A DNA stretch of 64,000 nt from an uncultured Ruminococcus sp. (GCA_902800795.1 CADCFQ010000010.1:1-64000); one strand, 5' to 3'; positions 1-7,750 are shown, counted from the stretch's first letter. Notes: generated from the letters alone by a model not told the origin. Translations and numbers: made by a program.

Positions 1-9
1 AATACCTCG

Positions 10-319
10 CTAAGTTATGATCCCAAAATGATGCTCCCCGGAGCTGTTCGTATGAGCAGTTCCGGGGAGTTTGTTTTTATGTGATTTGAATGAATCATTG
101 TCCTGCCATATCAAACAGGCTCTTGAAATCTTTTTGGAAAACGAGGTCAGCCGTCCGTTGCTCACCCATTCTATGAAAACATTGTCGAGATCGTCGATGT
201 ATAAGACCGTGGCAATACTGCCTATACACTCTATTGTTTTCCTGACAAGCAGATCGTTATATTCTTTTACCGCACACTCCGTGTGCTCTATTCTATCAAG
301 GATATCAAAAGCCTGTTAA
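10..319 (-). pseudogene. Relic resembling a serine recombinase C-terminus
   Basis: A stop-free stretch on the minus strand with no start codon: an in-frame TAA lies immediately upstream (about 317-319) and a TAG ends it at 10-12. The translation contains EYNDLLVRKTIECIG followed by YIDDLDNVFIEWV, which resembles the end of large serine recombinases (acidic-Tyr-Asp, LVR, IE, then an F/I-x-W strand). No catalytic N-terminal domain is present. I read it as a decayed fragment of a mobile-element recombinase. The family match is from memory and only moderately secure; a chance open frame is the alternative. Confidence 0.4.
34..78 (+). terminator. Rho-independent terminator
   Basis: CTCCCCGGAGCTG pairs with CAGTTCCGGGGAG (one G-U pair) across a short loop, followed by TTTGTTTTT. 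It would end a plus-strand gene lying left of the window. Confidence 0.75.
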
Positions 320-389
320 CACTCACTTTTGTAAGCACCAATTATCGAAGATTTCAATGCAGTCTTTTCCGATAATACTGTATTTGAAA

Positions 390-632
390 GGAAATAGTAC
401 GATAATCGATGCACTTTACAACTACCGCCAGGGCGAAATCCACTCCGTTGAGTTCTCTGATGAGTAGGGCAAGCTCTGCATACCCTTTGAAAATTCGCTG
501 AGTGAGGAGCAGATCGAAGTGTTCCACAAGATACTGGACTGCGTGAGCGAGACTGCTGCTGATGAGATGCGTTCCGCATATAAAGTCGGTTTCAAGGACG
601 GTGCGGCATTGATACAGGAAATACAAGAATAA
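390..632 (+). pseudogene. Broken small gene, DUF6809-like
   Basis: Reading plus-strand frame 390-632 gives NSTIIDALYNYRQGEI, then an in-frame TAG at 465-467, then a continuous helical C-terminus (SLSEEQIEVFHKILDCV, later SAYKVGFKDGAALIQEI) ending at TAA 630-632. The pattern of an N-terminal LYN motif and a C-terminal glycine-rich helix resembles small DUF6809-type proteins common on Clostridial mobile elements. A purine-rich GAAAGG precedes the frame, but the expected ATG is missing (sequence reads AAATAGTACG), consistent with a lost start. Two lesions mark it as a pseudogene. The family assignment is from memory. Confidence 0.5.
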
Positions 633-661
633 CGATTTACTTAATAAACACCATATCAAAA

Positions 662-701
662 CAAAAAAGGTCTATGTCCCCCGAATGGAGGGCATAGACC
701 T
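662..701 (-). terminator. Terminator of the ABC exporter operon
   Basis: AGGTCTATG and CATAGACCT form a long stem; read on the minus strand it is followed by TTTTTTG and lies about 20 bases past the permease stop. Confidence 0.85.
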
Positions 702-722
702 CTTATTATATTTTTTATATCA

Positions 723-1490
723 TCACAGCGGCAGGTCTTTTTTCTTAAAAACTACCAAGCCTATCGTTAAAGCCACAATAGCAATTGCCGCAGGGAATAT
801 CATTTTTGTGATCCAGTCATTCTTTGAAAACAGCACTGACTGATAATCGTAAAAAGAGCAGATGGTCAGATACTTGAACTTGTCAAGACCTCCGACACCG
901 AGGCTTCCGAACATGGAAAGCATATTGGCAAGGATATTCACCCCCACGAATGTTCCGCTCAGACCGAGGGCGTATTTTGCAGAATTGAAAATGTCGGAGA
1001 ACATGAAACATACAGCAGCAATCGCAATGCAGACCACAAACGCTGACAGGTTTACCTGCACGATCATCTTTGCGGTCAGATTTCCTTGAAGCGGGAGCTC
1101 ACTGTTGCCAAGAGCCGTTGCAATCGTGATCGGCTTTGCAGCATTGACCGCAAGGTGAAGGAGCGTTTCGATGCCGAACATCGCCGCAAGAGAACCTATC
1201 AGAAATACAGACTGTGTAATATTCACAGCAGAGCGTTTGATCGGTGTTGACAGCACATATGCCATAGATCCGCGATCGACCTGATTGGCGATGAGCTTAT
1301 TGGCTGTCACGAGAACATAAATGGAAGGGAGAATGGTCGTCATCATTCCGTAGAATATAACAAAAAGCAACGGCTGCGTCATTTCAAGCGCCGCAAACTG
1401 CACGCACAGTACTGACATGACAGACGTAATGGCAGTCCACATCACCCAGTTTGATTTCACCGACTGCTTGAATAAAGGTAAGCTGAACAT
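723..1490 (-). CDS. ABC-2 type transporter permease
   Basis: A 255-residue integral membrane protein with about six hydrophobic segments (roughly residues 16-36, 40-60, 90-112, 145-168, 173-198 and 228-248), the size and topology of ABC-2 family permeases. It would form the membrane channel for the ATPases encoded just upstream. Its ATG overlaps the stop codon of the preceding ATPase gene by one base (TAATG), so translation is coupled. It is the last gene of a minus-strand operon ended by a strong hairpin at 662-701. The substrate is unknown; drug, peptide or lipid export are all possible for this family. Confidence 0.85.
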   Translation of the reverse strand: MFSLPLFKQSVKSNWVMWTAITSVMSVLCVQFAALEMTQPLLFVIFYGMMTTILPSIYVLVTANKLIANQVDRGSMAYVLSTPIKRSAVNITQSVFLIGSLAAMFGIETLLHLAVNAAKPITIATALGNSELPLQGNLTAKMIVQVNLSAFVVCIAIAAVCFMFSDIFNSAKYALGLSGTFVGVNILANMLSMFGSLGVGGLDKFKYLTICSFYDYQSVLFSKNDWITKMIFPAAIAIVALTIGLVVFKKKDLPL

Positions 1491-2395
1491 TATACATTTC
1501 CTCCGTTTTCTATCTCTTTCTTGTAATACATTTCAAGGGAATACGGCACATACCGCATATACCGCATATCGTAATCTGCAAGCTCTCTGACAAAGCTGTT
1601 CATCTCGTTCATCGGAACAACTGCCATTAGATGCTTGTACTTGTCATTGCTGCTTTCTATCTGAAAGCCGGTGTGACCTTTGAACTCATGATATTGTTCT
1701 TCATCCGCAAAGCCTACACGATAAAGTCTCGGCATATTCTCATCGTAGAGATCACGTCCTATGGTATTGATTACTTTACCGTTGTGAATAAACGTAACTT
1801 TATCGCAGGTATCCTCAAGCTCCTTAAATATGTGGCTGGACATAAAAACTGTTGCCCCTCGCTTTTTCTGCTCAAGTATCAGCCCGATCAGCGCATCACG
1901 CATAACGGGGTCAAGTCCTGTAGAGGGCTCGTCAAGCAGGAGAATATCCGGCTTTGCCATAAACGCTGCAACAAGCGCCATTTTCTGCTTCATACCCTTG
2001 CTCATTCTTTTCAGCGGTGCAGAGGTGTCGATTTTGAACAGATCTATCAGCTTTTCTGTGTAGCTCATATCCTTGATGCCGAGATACTGCGCCTGAATTT
2101 TCAGGAAATTTGTTCCGCTGCCTACATCAGGAAAATCTATCTGCCCCGGCACATAGCCTACACGCTTCGCAATCTGATCGGGATGCTGACGGCAGTTGAT
2201 TCCGCCGATCTCGCAGCTTCCGCTGTCGGGAGCAAGAAAGCCCATAAGGTGACGCATCGTAGTTGTCTTTCCGCTGCCGTTCGTGCCCACAAGCCCATAT
2301 GCCTCGCCCTCATTGATCGAGATATTGAAATCGAATATTCCACGCCCTTTGCCGTAATCCTTGGTCATATGCTGGATTTTGATGATCTCAGGCAT
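1490..2395 (-). CDS. ABC transporter ATP-binding protein (second copy)
   Basis: A 301-residue ABC ATPase with Walker A GTNGSGKTT (residues 37-45), a signature region reading MSKGMKQK rather than classical LSGGQ, and Walker B ILLLDEPSTGLDP. The C-terminal ~80 residues are the variable domain usual in ABC-2 exporters. The start was placed at MPEIIK because it follows a GGGGGGTG ribosome site and overlaps the preceding ATPase gene by eight bases; a longer upstream frame exists but only runs antisense-free through the previous gene. It is a paralogue of the next ATPase, and two different ATPases with one permease suggest a heterodimeric exporter. Confidence 0.88.
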   Translation of the reverse strand: MPEIIKIQHMTKDYGKGRGIFDFNISINEGEAYGLVGTNGSGKTTTMRHLMGFLAPDSGSCEIGGINCRQHPDQIAKRVGYVPGQIDFPDVGSGTNFLKIQAQYLGIKDMSYTEKLIDLFKIDTSAPLKRMSKGMKQKMALVAAFMAKPDILLLDEPSTGLDPVMRDALIGLILEQKKRGATVFMSSHIFKELEDTCDKVTFIHNGKVINTIGRDLYDENMPRLYRVGFADEEQYHEFKGHTGFQIESSNDKYKHLMAVVPMNEMNSFVRELADYDMRYMRYVPYSLEMYYKKEIENGGNV

Positions 2396-3311
2396 TTTGC
2401 ACACCCCCCACACCGAATTTTTTATCATTCTTATAAAAGTGCATGAAGTATTCCTCAAGGCTGACGGAATGCTCGTCAATACTTCTGATACGGCACTTTG
2501 AAAGAGCCGACAAAAAGGCATTTGTCAGTTGATCGGGAACAGAGATCACGCACTTTTTAGACGATTTATTGCCATTTTCGGGATCCAGCCCCGAATGTAT
2601 GAATCTGTCGTAATCATCAGTAGTCTCAAACTCTATCGTAAACTCATTTTTCAGCCCGTGCTTGACATCGGCGGCATCTACGGTGGAGATCAGTTTTCCG
2701 TCCTTGATGATCGCAATGCGGTCACAGAGGGCTTCGACCTCGCTGAAAATATGGCTGGAAAGCAGTATTGTTTTGCCGCGCCTTTTCTCTTCACGGATGA
2801 ATTCGATAAAAACCTCCTGCATCACAGGGTCAAGACCGCTTGTCGGCTCATCGAGCAGAAGAATATCGGGGTCTGACATAAAAGCCGTAACGACCGCCAG
2901 CTTGCGTTTTTCGCCGATGCTCATTCGTTTTACATTGCCGGCCGGATTCAGCGCAAAGCGTTCAAGCAGTTCTTCCGAGCGCCCCTTGCTGACCGTGCCC
3001 TTCATTGCAAGCATCATCTCGATAAACTGTCTGCCCGTCAGGCCGTCGGGGAGTGCTACCTCTCCGGGCAGATAGCCGACATTTCTGAGGATCTCGTGAT
3101 GCTTTGCCGTGCTGTCAAGGCCGCCGATGCTCGCCGTCCCGCTCTGGGGCTTAGCAAAACCCATAAGGTGACGCATAGTTGTGGATTTGCCTGCACCGTT
3201 CGGGCCGAGAAAGCCGAGCGTCTCACCCTCATGCACCTCAAAGGTCACATCGAAAATTCCTCTCCCGTGACCGTAATCCTTTGTGAGTTTGTTTACTTCG
3301 ATCACACTCAT
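2388..3311 (-). CDS. ABC transporter ATP-binding protein (first copy)
   Basis: A 307-residue ABC ATPase: Walker A GPNGAGKST (residues 36-44), signature region MSIGEKRKL, Walker B ILLLDEPTSGLDP, and an H-loop region SSHIFSEVE. The start at MSVIEV is preferred over an in-frame ATG five codons earlier because GGAGGGAG lies at the correct distance. The ATG overlaps the stop of a 28-residue membrane peptide gene as ATGA, so the two are translationally coupled. It energises the ABC-2 exporter together with the following ATPase and permease. Expression is probably set by the promoter at 3429-3474. Confidence 0.88.
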   Translation of the reverse strand: MSVIEVNKLTKDYGHGRGIFDVTFEVHEGETLGFLGPNGAGKSTTMRHLMGFAKPQSGTASIGGLDSTAKHHEILRNVGYLPGEVALPDGLTGRQFIEMMLAMKGTVSKGRSEELLERFALNPAGNVKRMSIGEKRKLAVVTAFMSDPDILLLDEPTSGLDPVMQEVFIEFIREEKRRGKTILLSSHIFSEVEALCDRIAIIKDGKLISTVDAADVKHGLKNEFTIEFETTDDYDRFIHSGLDPENGNKSSKKCVISVPDQLTNAFLSALSKCRIRSIDEHSVSLEEYFMHFYKNDKKFGVGGVQNA

Positions 3312-3394
3312 TTTTTCTCCCTCCATACGAACATACCGATGACTGCACCGGCAGCAGCAGCGATTCCTGCAATGACCGCAATACGCTTTCTCAT
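3308..3394 (-). CDS. Small single-span membrane peptide, first gene of ABC operon
   Basis: A 28-codon open frame begins MRKRIAVIAG, continues as an Ala/Gly/Val-rich segment long enough for one membrane span, and ends FVWREKK. It has an ideal AGGAGGT ribosome site and its TGA overlaps the ATG of the first ATPase (ATGA). The basic ends around one hydrophobic helix suggest an inner-membrane peptide. It may be a small regulatory or structural subunit of the exporter, or a leader that couples translation. I do not recognise a family. Confidence 0.6.
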   Translation of the reverse strand: MRKRIAVIAGIAAAAGAVIGMFVWREKK

Positions 3395-3428
3395 TCAGTC
3401 GACCTCCTGTTTCATTTGTTATGTCTGT

Positions 3429-3474
3429 ATTTTACTACCCTTTTGTTGCAGTAAGGTTTGAGTTTTGTTGCAGT
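3429..3474 (-). promoter_or_regulatory. Activated promoter with two direct-repeat boxes
   Basis: On the minus strand ACTGCAACAAAA occurs twice, exactly 22 bases apart (3463-3474 and 3441-3452). The second copy is followed after six bases by the -10 TAAAAT (3429-3434). There is no -35 hexamer; the proximal box occupies that place. Tandem repeats two helical turns apart are typical of OmpR-type regulator sites. An identical box, six-base gap and -10 occur at 6260-6283. Confidence 0.65.
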
Positions 3475-3479
3475 TATAT

Positions 3480-3513
3480 TAAAAAGCTGCCAGCCCTGTA
3501 AGCTGACAGCTTT
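3480..3513 (-). terminator. Terminator of the two-component operon
   Basis: On the minus strand AAAGCTGTCAGC pairs with GCTGGCAGCTTT and is followed by TTTTTAAT, four bases beyond the kinase stop codon. Confidence 0.85.
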
Positions 3514-3516
3514 CCG

Positions 3517-4578
3517 CTAAATATTCAGTGTCACGGTAAATTTAGTACCCTTACCCGGTTCACTCTGCACATCAATTTCACCGCCCGAAAGCTGCAACAC
3601 ACGCAGCGCAAGCGCGAGTCCCAAACCGTTCCCTTCAGTAGAATGGGAGGTGTCGCCCTGATAGAATTTATCAAAGACGTGCTTTTTCGTCTGCTCGTCC
3701 ATACCGCAGCCGCTATCCTCGATCTCGACAATGACCTTGCCGTTTCCGGTGTATTCCCGAAGCGTGACCGTTCCGCCCTTCTCTGTAAACTTGAACGCAT
3801 TGGACAGCAGATTGTTCCACACCAGCGGAAGAAGCTCAGCATCGGCGGTGATGAGCCTGCGCTCGTCTGCAATGTCTGCTTCAAACTCAATGCTCTTTTC
3901 CTCCCATATTGATTCAAACAGCAGTGCCGACTGCACAAGCTGATCGCACAGGTCAAACTCACTGACATTAGGAGTTATTCTTTGCTTTTCCAGCTTGTTG
4001 AGCTTCAGGATATTCGTGATGAGTGTGTTCAGACGTTTGGCAGCATTTGTGACCGTGTCAACGTATTCCTGTCGTTTTTCCTCGGACAGGCCGGGCTTTT
4101 TCAGCATTTCTGCTGCATTCTGGATCACGGCGATCGGCGTCTTGATCTCGTGGGAAACATTTGAAAAAAAGTCCACACGGAGCGTTTCAATGCTGCCAAG
4201 CTCCTCTGTCATTTTGTTGAAATCCCCGATCATCACATCGAGATAGTCAAATTTCTCATGTTCATTGATCGGCTCGACGCGCACCGAAAAATCGCCCTGT
4301 GAGATCTTTGCAGCCGCATCTGCAAGACGGAGCATAGGCAGCTCGTAGGTCTTTCGTACCTGATGGCGCGTGTAGAGCGTCAGCCCGCCTGCGACCAGTG
4401 CCCAGAAAATCAGAATCACATGGATCAGGAGGATTTCATTGAAATGCGCCCGCTGCATACCGAGCAGCAGTGCGATATGCACACCGGACAGCAGCAGCAA
4501 GGCACCGAAATATCCGAAAAAAATCGACTTCGGAAAACGGCTGTTTTTGACGGCCTTTGCAATTCCCTGATGTTTCAT
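3517..4578 (-). CDS. Sensor histidine kinase (OmpR partner type)
   Basis: A 353-residue membrane kinase. Two hydrophobic segments (about residues 22-42 and 49-70) flank only a few external residues, so it has almost no extracellular sensor and probably detects a membrane signal or a partner protein. A HAMP linker follows, then the phosphoacceptor SNVSHEIKTP (His143), the N box NNLLSNAFKF and the G box GNGLGLALA. This architecture is common in bacitracin/lantibiotic-sensing kinases that control neighbouring ABC exporters. The ATG overlaps the regulator stop as ATGA. Its likely target is the ABC operon immediately downstream. Confidence 0.9.
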   Translation of the reverse strand: MKHQGIAKAVKNSRFPKSIFFGYFGALLLLSGVHIALLLGMQRAHFNEILLIHVILIFWALVAGGLTLYTRHQVRKTYELPMLRLADAAAKISQGDFSVRVEPINEHEKFDYLDVMIGDFNKMTEELGSIETLRVDFFSNVSHEIKTPIAVIQNAAEMLKKPGLSEEKRQEYVDTVTNAAKRLNTLITNILKLNKLEKQRITPNVSEFDLCDQLVQSALLFESIWEEKSIEFEADIADERRLITADAELLPLVWNNLLSNAFKFTEKGGTVTLREYTGNGKVIVEIEDSGCGMDEQTKKHVFDKFYQGDTSHSTEGNGLGLALALRVLQLSGGEIDVQSEPGKGTKFTVTLNI

Positions 4579-5246
4579 TTCAGCACCGCCTTATATCCAA
4601 TACCGCGGATCGTCTTGATCTCAAATCCGGAGCAGACCGCCGTTTTGTCACGCAGCCTTGTGATATACACGTCCACCGAGCGCAGGCTTGCGTCAGAGTC
4701 CACGCCCCAGAACTCGTCCATGAGCTGCGCCCTCGAAAAAGTCTTGTTCGGGTAGGACAGCAGCTTGAACAGGATATTGAATTCTCTTGTAGATAACGGC
4801 ATTTCCTCGCCGTTTAACGTGCCTGTCATCGCATCGCCGTCCAGCGTCAGATCGCCCACCGTCAGCTTTTTTGATTCTGCAATATTTGCACGGCGCAGAA
4901 GAGCCCGCACACGCATTTCCAGCTCTGCAAGCTCCACGGGTTTCACCATATAATCATCAATGCCCAATCGGAAGCCCTTTTCTTTTGCCGACAGATCATC
5001 CCTTGCCGAGAGAAACAGAATAGGGATATTCGCATTCAGCTTACGGACAGTCTCCGCAAACTCAAAGCCGTCGATTTTTGGCATCATAATATCCGAAATG
5101 ATGAGGTCATAAATATTGGCATACATCTCATCATAGGCTTCATTTACCGACAGACAGCCCTTTGTTTCAAACCCGCTGTCGTTCAGATAGCTGCACACAA
5201 GGCGGTTCAGGTCTTTGTCATCGTCAACAACTAAAATATGTATCAT
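4575..5246 (-). CDS. OmpR/PhoB-family response regulator
   Basis: A 223-residue regulator with an N-terminal receiver domain (acidic pocket DDD at residues 8-10, phosphoacceptor Asp52 in SDIMMPK, conserved Lys in KPVEL) and a C-terminal winged-helix domain ending GIGYKAVLK, typical of OmpR/PhoB proteins. The start at MIHILVV follows AGGAGGAATTACA and overlaps the stop of the upstream membrane protein as ATGA. Together with the following kinase it forms a two-component pair. Candidate sites are the ACTGCAACAAAA boxes upstream of the ABC operon and at 6260. Confidence 0.92.
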   Translation of the reverse strand: MIHILVVDDDKDLNRLVCSYLNDSGFETKGCLSVNEAYDEMYANIYDLIISDIMMPKIDGFEFAETVRKLNANIPILFLSARDDLSAKEKGFRLGIDDYMVKPVELAELEMRVRALLRRANIAESKKLTVGDLTLDGDAMTGTLNGEEMPLSTREFNILFKLLSYPNKTFSRAQLMDEFWGVDSDASLRSVDVYITRLRDKTAVCSGFEIKTIRGIGYKAVLK

Positions 5247-6175
5247 TGTAATTCCTCCTGTCTGATGTTTCGCTGCGCCCTGACGCTCATAGACAAGGCA
5301 TTCCATAGCATAATGACCATGACTGCTGTACCCGTAATGGTATTCATCGTTCGTGAATAACTGCTTACCGTTCCGTCAAAGGTGTGTATCATGGCGGTCT
5401 GCAAAGTGAACATCGAAAGTGCCGCCCCTGAGATATTCAGTTTTTTTGTGGCGGCAAGTATCGCATTGTCACGCTTTCGGAAGGACAGTGCACTGAAGAT
5501 CGCTGTGATAACATAATAAAATGTATAGACTGCTGAAACGATTGCAACGAGCTTTGAATAATTACTCGTATCATTCTTTTCAATCATGTGGTATGCTATT
5601 CCTGTTACGGTAAGTGTGAGCAGGATCATCATAACGCCGCAGATTCGCACGGTTTTATATTCATGCAGACGAACAGATCTGTTACGCTCGTCATTTTTGT
5701 GAGTGCGGTAATTTTTCATCAGCATAAAGCGTATCGCACCGAACACAAGGTAGTACACACCCACCGAGCCGAGCCATGTGGAATGATAATACACACCCGA
5801 TGCGCCCTTGAACACGGCAAATATCAGGTTTGCGGCAAGCCCGGAATACAGCGATACTTCCGCACGGAAATCAGTGCTTTCAAGATAGAGGGCTGTGTAC
5901 TTATTTTTCCGCATCAGTTTTTTGAACCATACAAGCACCGGGATCTTGTCCTCTCTGACTGCTGTTCGGATATTACTGTATATTCGCCCTGCATTCATGA
6001 CCGAGATCGCAAGTGCATAGGCGGACAACAGATAGGCGACTATAGAAATGGGATTCAGCGGCGATAAAAACACCAGTGCGATGATAACAAGCGGAGCTGC
6101 GATAATATCTATGAGTACGACTGCTTTCACCGACGGGTGAAGCAGTTTTTGGTATGCAAAGTGTGGAGATCTCAA
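5243..6175 (-). CDS. Polytopic membrane protein of unknown function, first gene of regulatory operon
   Basis: A 310-residue protein with about seven or eight hydrophobic segments; no recognised domain. The start is placed at TTG (6173-6175), which follows AAAGGGAG. In-frame ATG codons upstream (6235 and 6208) lie inside the promoter: the -35 TTGAAA and -10 TACAAT span 6207-6235, so they cannot be transcribed from it. Its stop overlaps the response-regulator start, so it is translationally coupled to the two-component system. It may be a signal-sensing accessory protein for a kinase that lacks an extracellular domain; that is inference from position only. Confidence 0.65.
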   Translation of the reverse strand: MRSPHFAYQKLLHPSVKAVVLIDIIAAPLVIIALVFLSPLNPISIVAYLLSAYALAISVMNAGRIYSNIRTAVREDKIPVLVWFKKLMRKNKYTALYLESTDFRAEVSLYSGLAANLIFAVFKGASGVYYHSTWLGSVGVYYLVFGAIRFMLMKNYRTHKNDERNRSVRLHEYKTVRICGVMMILLTLTVTGIAYHMIEKNDTSNYSKLVAIVSAVYTFYYVITAIFSALSFRKRDNAILAATKKLNISGAALSMFTLQTAMIHTFDGTVSSYSRTMNTITGTAVMVIMLWNALSMSVRAQRNIRQEELQ

Positions 6176-6206
6176 AGTATCACTCCCTTTGACTATTCTT
6201 GTTATC

Positions 6207-6235
6207 ATTGTACCAAAAATCCATTCGGCTTTCAA
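6207..6235 (-). promoter_or_regulatory. Sigma-A promoter of the regulatory operon
   Basis: On the minus strand TTGAAA (6230-6235), a 17-base spacer and TACAAT (6207-6212). It sets the start of the membrane protein at the downstream TTG. Confidence 0.75.
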
Positions 6236-6259
6236 GACACATCAGCATATTTTAATATT

Positions 6260-6283
6260 ACTGCAACAAAAGGTCTGTATAAT
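6260..6283 (+). promoter_or_regulatory. Activated promoter matching the ABC operon promoter
   Basis: ACTGCAACAAAA (6260-6271), a six-base gap and the -10 TATAAT (6278-6283), followed by CAGACATA, which also follows the ABC operon -10. There is no good -35. It reads into the truncated gene at 6331. Confidence 0.6.
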
Positions 6284-6330
6284 TCAGACATAGAAACCGA
6301 AACCTATCATACTTTACGGAGGTAATTACA

Positions 6331-6387
6331 ATGGCAAAGATAGCAGATACCAATGAAAAGATTGCAGAGGCAGTGACCAAGGGCTAG
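6331..6387 (+). pseudogene. Truncated 5' end of a conserved small protein gene
   Basis: After a good ribosome site (GGAGGTAATTACA) an ATG opens an 18-codon frame, MAKIADTNEKIAEAVTKG, then TAG. This sequence resembles the N-terminus of small repetitive proteins of Clostridia in which the segment continues into repeated GYKKIE/GV units. Here the gene breaks off exactly where the convergent gene ends, and its TAG is the same CTAG as that gene's stop. I read it as a gene cut by a rearrangement, leaving promoter and leader intact. The family match is from memory. Confidence 0.5.
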
Positions 6388-7373
6388 AAGCTGACATACA
6401 ATTTGCCGTAGTCATCGGTCTCGATCTCACGCTGCTCAAAGCCTTCGCCCCACCCGTCAGATGCCTGTCCGTATAACTCCGACCGCAGCGCTTCAAGCTC
6501 ATAGCTGTCAAGATCGTCATATAGCTGACAAGTGAACACTCCGACAAGATCATCGCCCTGCCTTTCAACGGACGGAAATATAGAATAGACCTTGCCAAGC
6601 ATCTCTCTGTCACCGAGATACGCCATTATTCCTCTGTTTTCCTCACAGGGTGATGCATATTCCTCGATAGCAAGGTTTATATCTCCGGCGGCTGAGATCG
6701 CGCAATATGACGGCTGATCAACCGGCTCATCGGAGTATTCCTCCCAATCATTTTCCTCATCGGGTATCTGCTCGATCTTCAGCGGGCAGTAGAACTTGAT
6801 TGTTTTCAGCTGCTTGGTCTTGATGTCAATGTCCGGCTGCTCCGGGATCCAAGGAGCAAGGCATCGTGCCTCGCTGATGCCGGGGTTCTGATTAAGCCTT
6901 TCGACTATTGCCGTTTTGACAAGCCTAGTGACCTCATCTTCATCGATAAGATCAGCAGAATGGATATCGGCTTCATTGTCAGCGAATACATTTTCGAGTG
7001 CTTTGTCCGCCGCGGCTCTTATGAGCCCACGCAGCTCACGCTCGGCAATGGTTGTCAGGCTGTCCTCATACAGTGTCCTTGCATTCGGCACGAAGCAGGA
7101 GTACCGGGGATAGTCATATCCCTCGCTCTCCACAAGTATGCCGTCACTCCCGAAGTCATCAAGGAGCATAATGCAGTGGTTGGTCTCATTATCGCAGAAC
7201 ATAATGTCGCGGTAAGCCTTGACCGCTTCAAGGTCGTGCAGGGGATTCTGCTTGATCTGCTCAAAGCTCCAATGGCTGAGCGGGATCCATTTTTCCACCA
7301 CGCAGGGACGGGCGTTGAAGTCGTTTGAGACCGGCTTGCGGATGAGGTTTGCGTACAATTTGTAGTTGTCCAT
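6384..7373 (-). CDS. Mobile-element-type cytoplasmic protein, function unknown
   Basis: A 329-residue acidic soluble protein without signal peptide or membrane segment. The start ATG follows GAAGGACG. The N-terminal ~100 residues (YANLIRKP, then KWIPLSHW) and a C-terminal region rich in Tyr, Asp and Glu resemble accessory proteins on conjugative elements of Firmicutes; I recall a similar family under a DUF number near 6329 but am not certain. Relics of a recombinase and of tRNA ends on either side support a mobile origin. An intrinsic terminator lies just upstream, so a separate promoter near 7380-7415 would be needed; none is obvious. Confidence 0.55.
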   Translation of the reverse strand: MDNYKLYANLIRKPVSNDFNARPCVVEKWIPLSHWSFEQIKQNPLHDLEAVKAYRDIMFCDNETNHCIMLLDDFGSDGILVESEGYDYPRYSCFVPNARTLYEDSLTTIAERELRGLIRAAADKALENVFADNEADIHSADLIDEDEVTRLVKTAIVERLNQNPGISEARCLAPWIPEQPDIDIKTKQLKTIKFYCPLKIEQIPDEENDWEEYSDEPVDQPSYCAISAAGDINLAIEEYASPCEENRGIMAYLGDREMLGKVYSIFPSVERQGDDLVGVFTCQLYDDLDSYELEALRSELYGQASDGWGEGFEQREIETDDYGKLYVSF

Positions 7374-7417
7374 TGTTTTCGTCCTTCTTTAATATGGTAT
7401 ATGGTTTTCCGGGCAAT

Positions 7418-7470
7418 AAAAAAAACCCGAATTTCTTGGCACCTCATTTCTGTGAGATACCAACAAATTC
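7418..7470 (-). terminator. Terminator upstream of the mobile-type gene
   Basis: On the minus strand GAATTTGTTGG and CCAAGAAATTC form an interrupted 42-base stem with an inner CTCA/TGAG pairing, followed by GGG and eight T. It lies about 45 bases before the next start, so it either ended a lost upstream gene or acts as an attenuator. Confidence 0.6.
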
Positions 7471-7568
7471 AGGCGGATAAGTTTGTGAATGTTTTTTTGA
7501 AAAATCTTGTTTTTGGGAACTTTTTACTCTCTGAAAATGGAAATTTGCTTGATAATGTTTAGTAATGT

Positions 7569-7594
7569 ACGGGTTCAAGTCCCGTTGCATTGCG
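7569..7594 (+). repeat. Isolated tRNA T-arm fragment (possible attachment-site scar)
   Basis: ACGGG TTCAAGT CCCGT is a perfect T-stem/loop with the invariant TTC, followed by TGCATTGCG, but there is no D-arm or anticodon arm upstream. Such 3' fragments remain when an element integrates into or leaves a tRNA gene. The rest of 7374-7680 shows no gene. Confidence 0.4.
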
Positions 7595-7681
7595 TTATTT
7601 TGAAAATGTCATCTTCGGTTTTGTATAAAAAAATATCAGCTTCAGGGCAACAAGAAAAGCCCGTAAATACAGGCTTTCATG

Positions 7682-7745
7682 GTGCAGATGGTGGGAACTT
7701 GACAACAGACCTGCGGTCTGTTTGATTCAAGTCTGCACTCTGCAC
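7682..7745. repeat. Duplicated tRNA-Leu 3' end in an inverted-repeat hairpin
   Basis: GTGCAGATGGTGGGA is identical to the 3' end of the intact tRNA-Leu gene (7798-7812), followed by CTTGA in both after one inserted base. The right half (GATTCAAGT...CTGCAC) is a degraded inverted copy, and the centre CAGACC-TGC-GGTCTG is a perfect stem. It looks like an integration scar next to the tRNA. Confidence 0.5.
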
Positions 7746-7750
7746 AAATA

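Noticed and set aside
71..319. Plus-strand open frame of 82 codons
   Set aside because: It starts in the T-run of a terminator, has no ribosome site and is opposite the recombinase-like relic.
7569..7594. A second functional tRNA gene
   Set aside because: Only a T-arm and a few following bases exist; no anticodon or D-arm can be drawn upstream.
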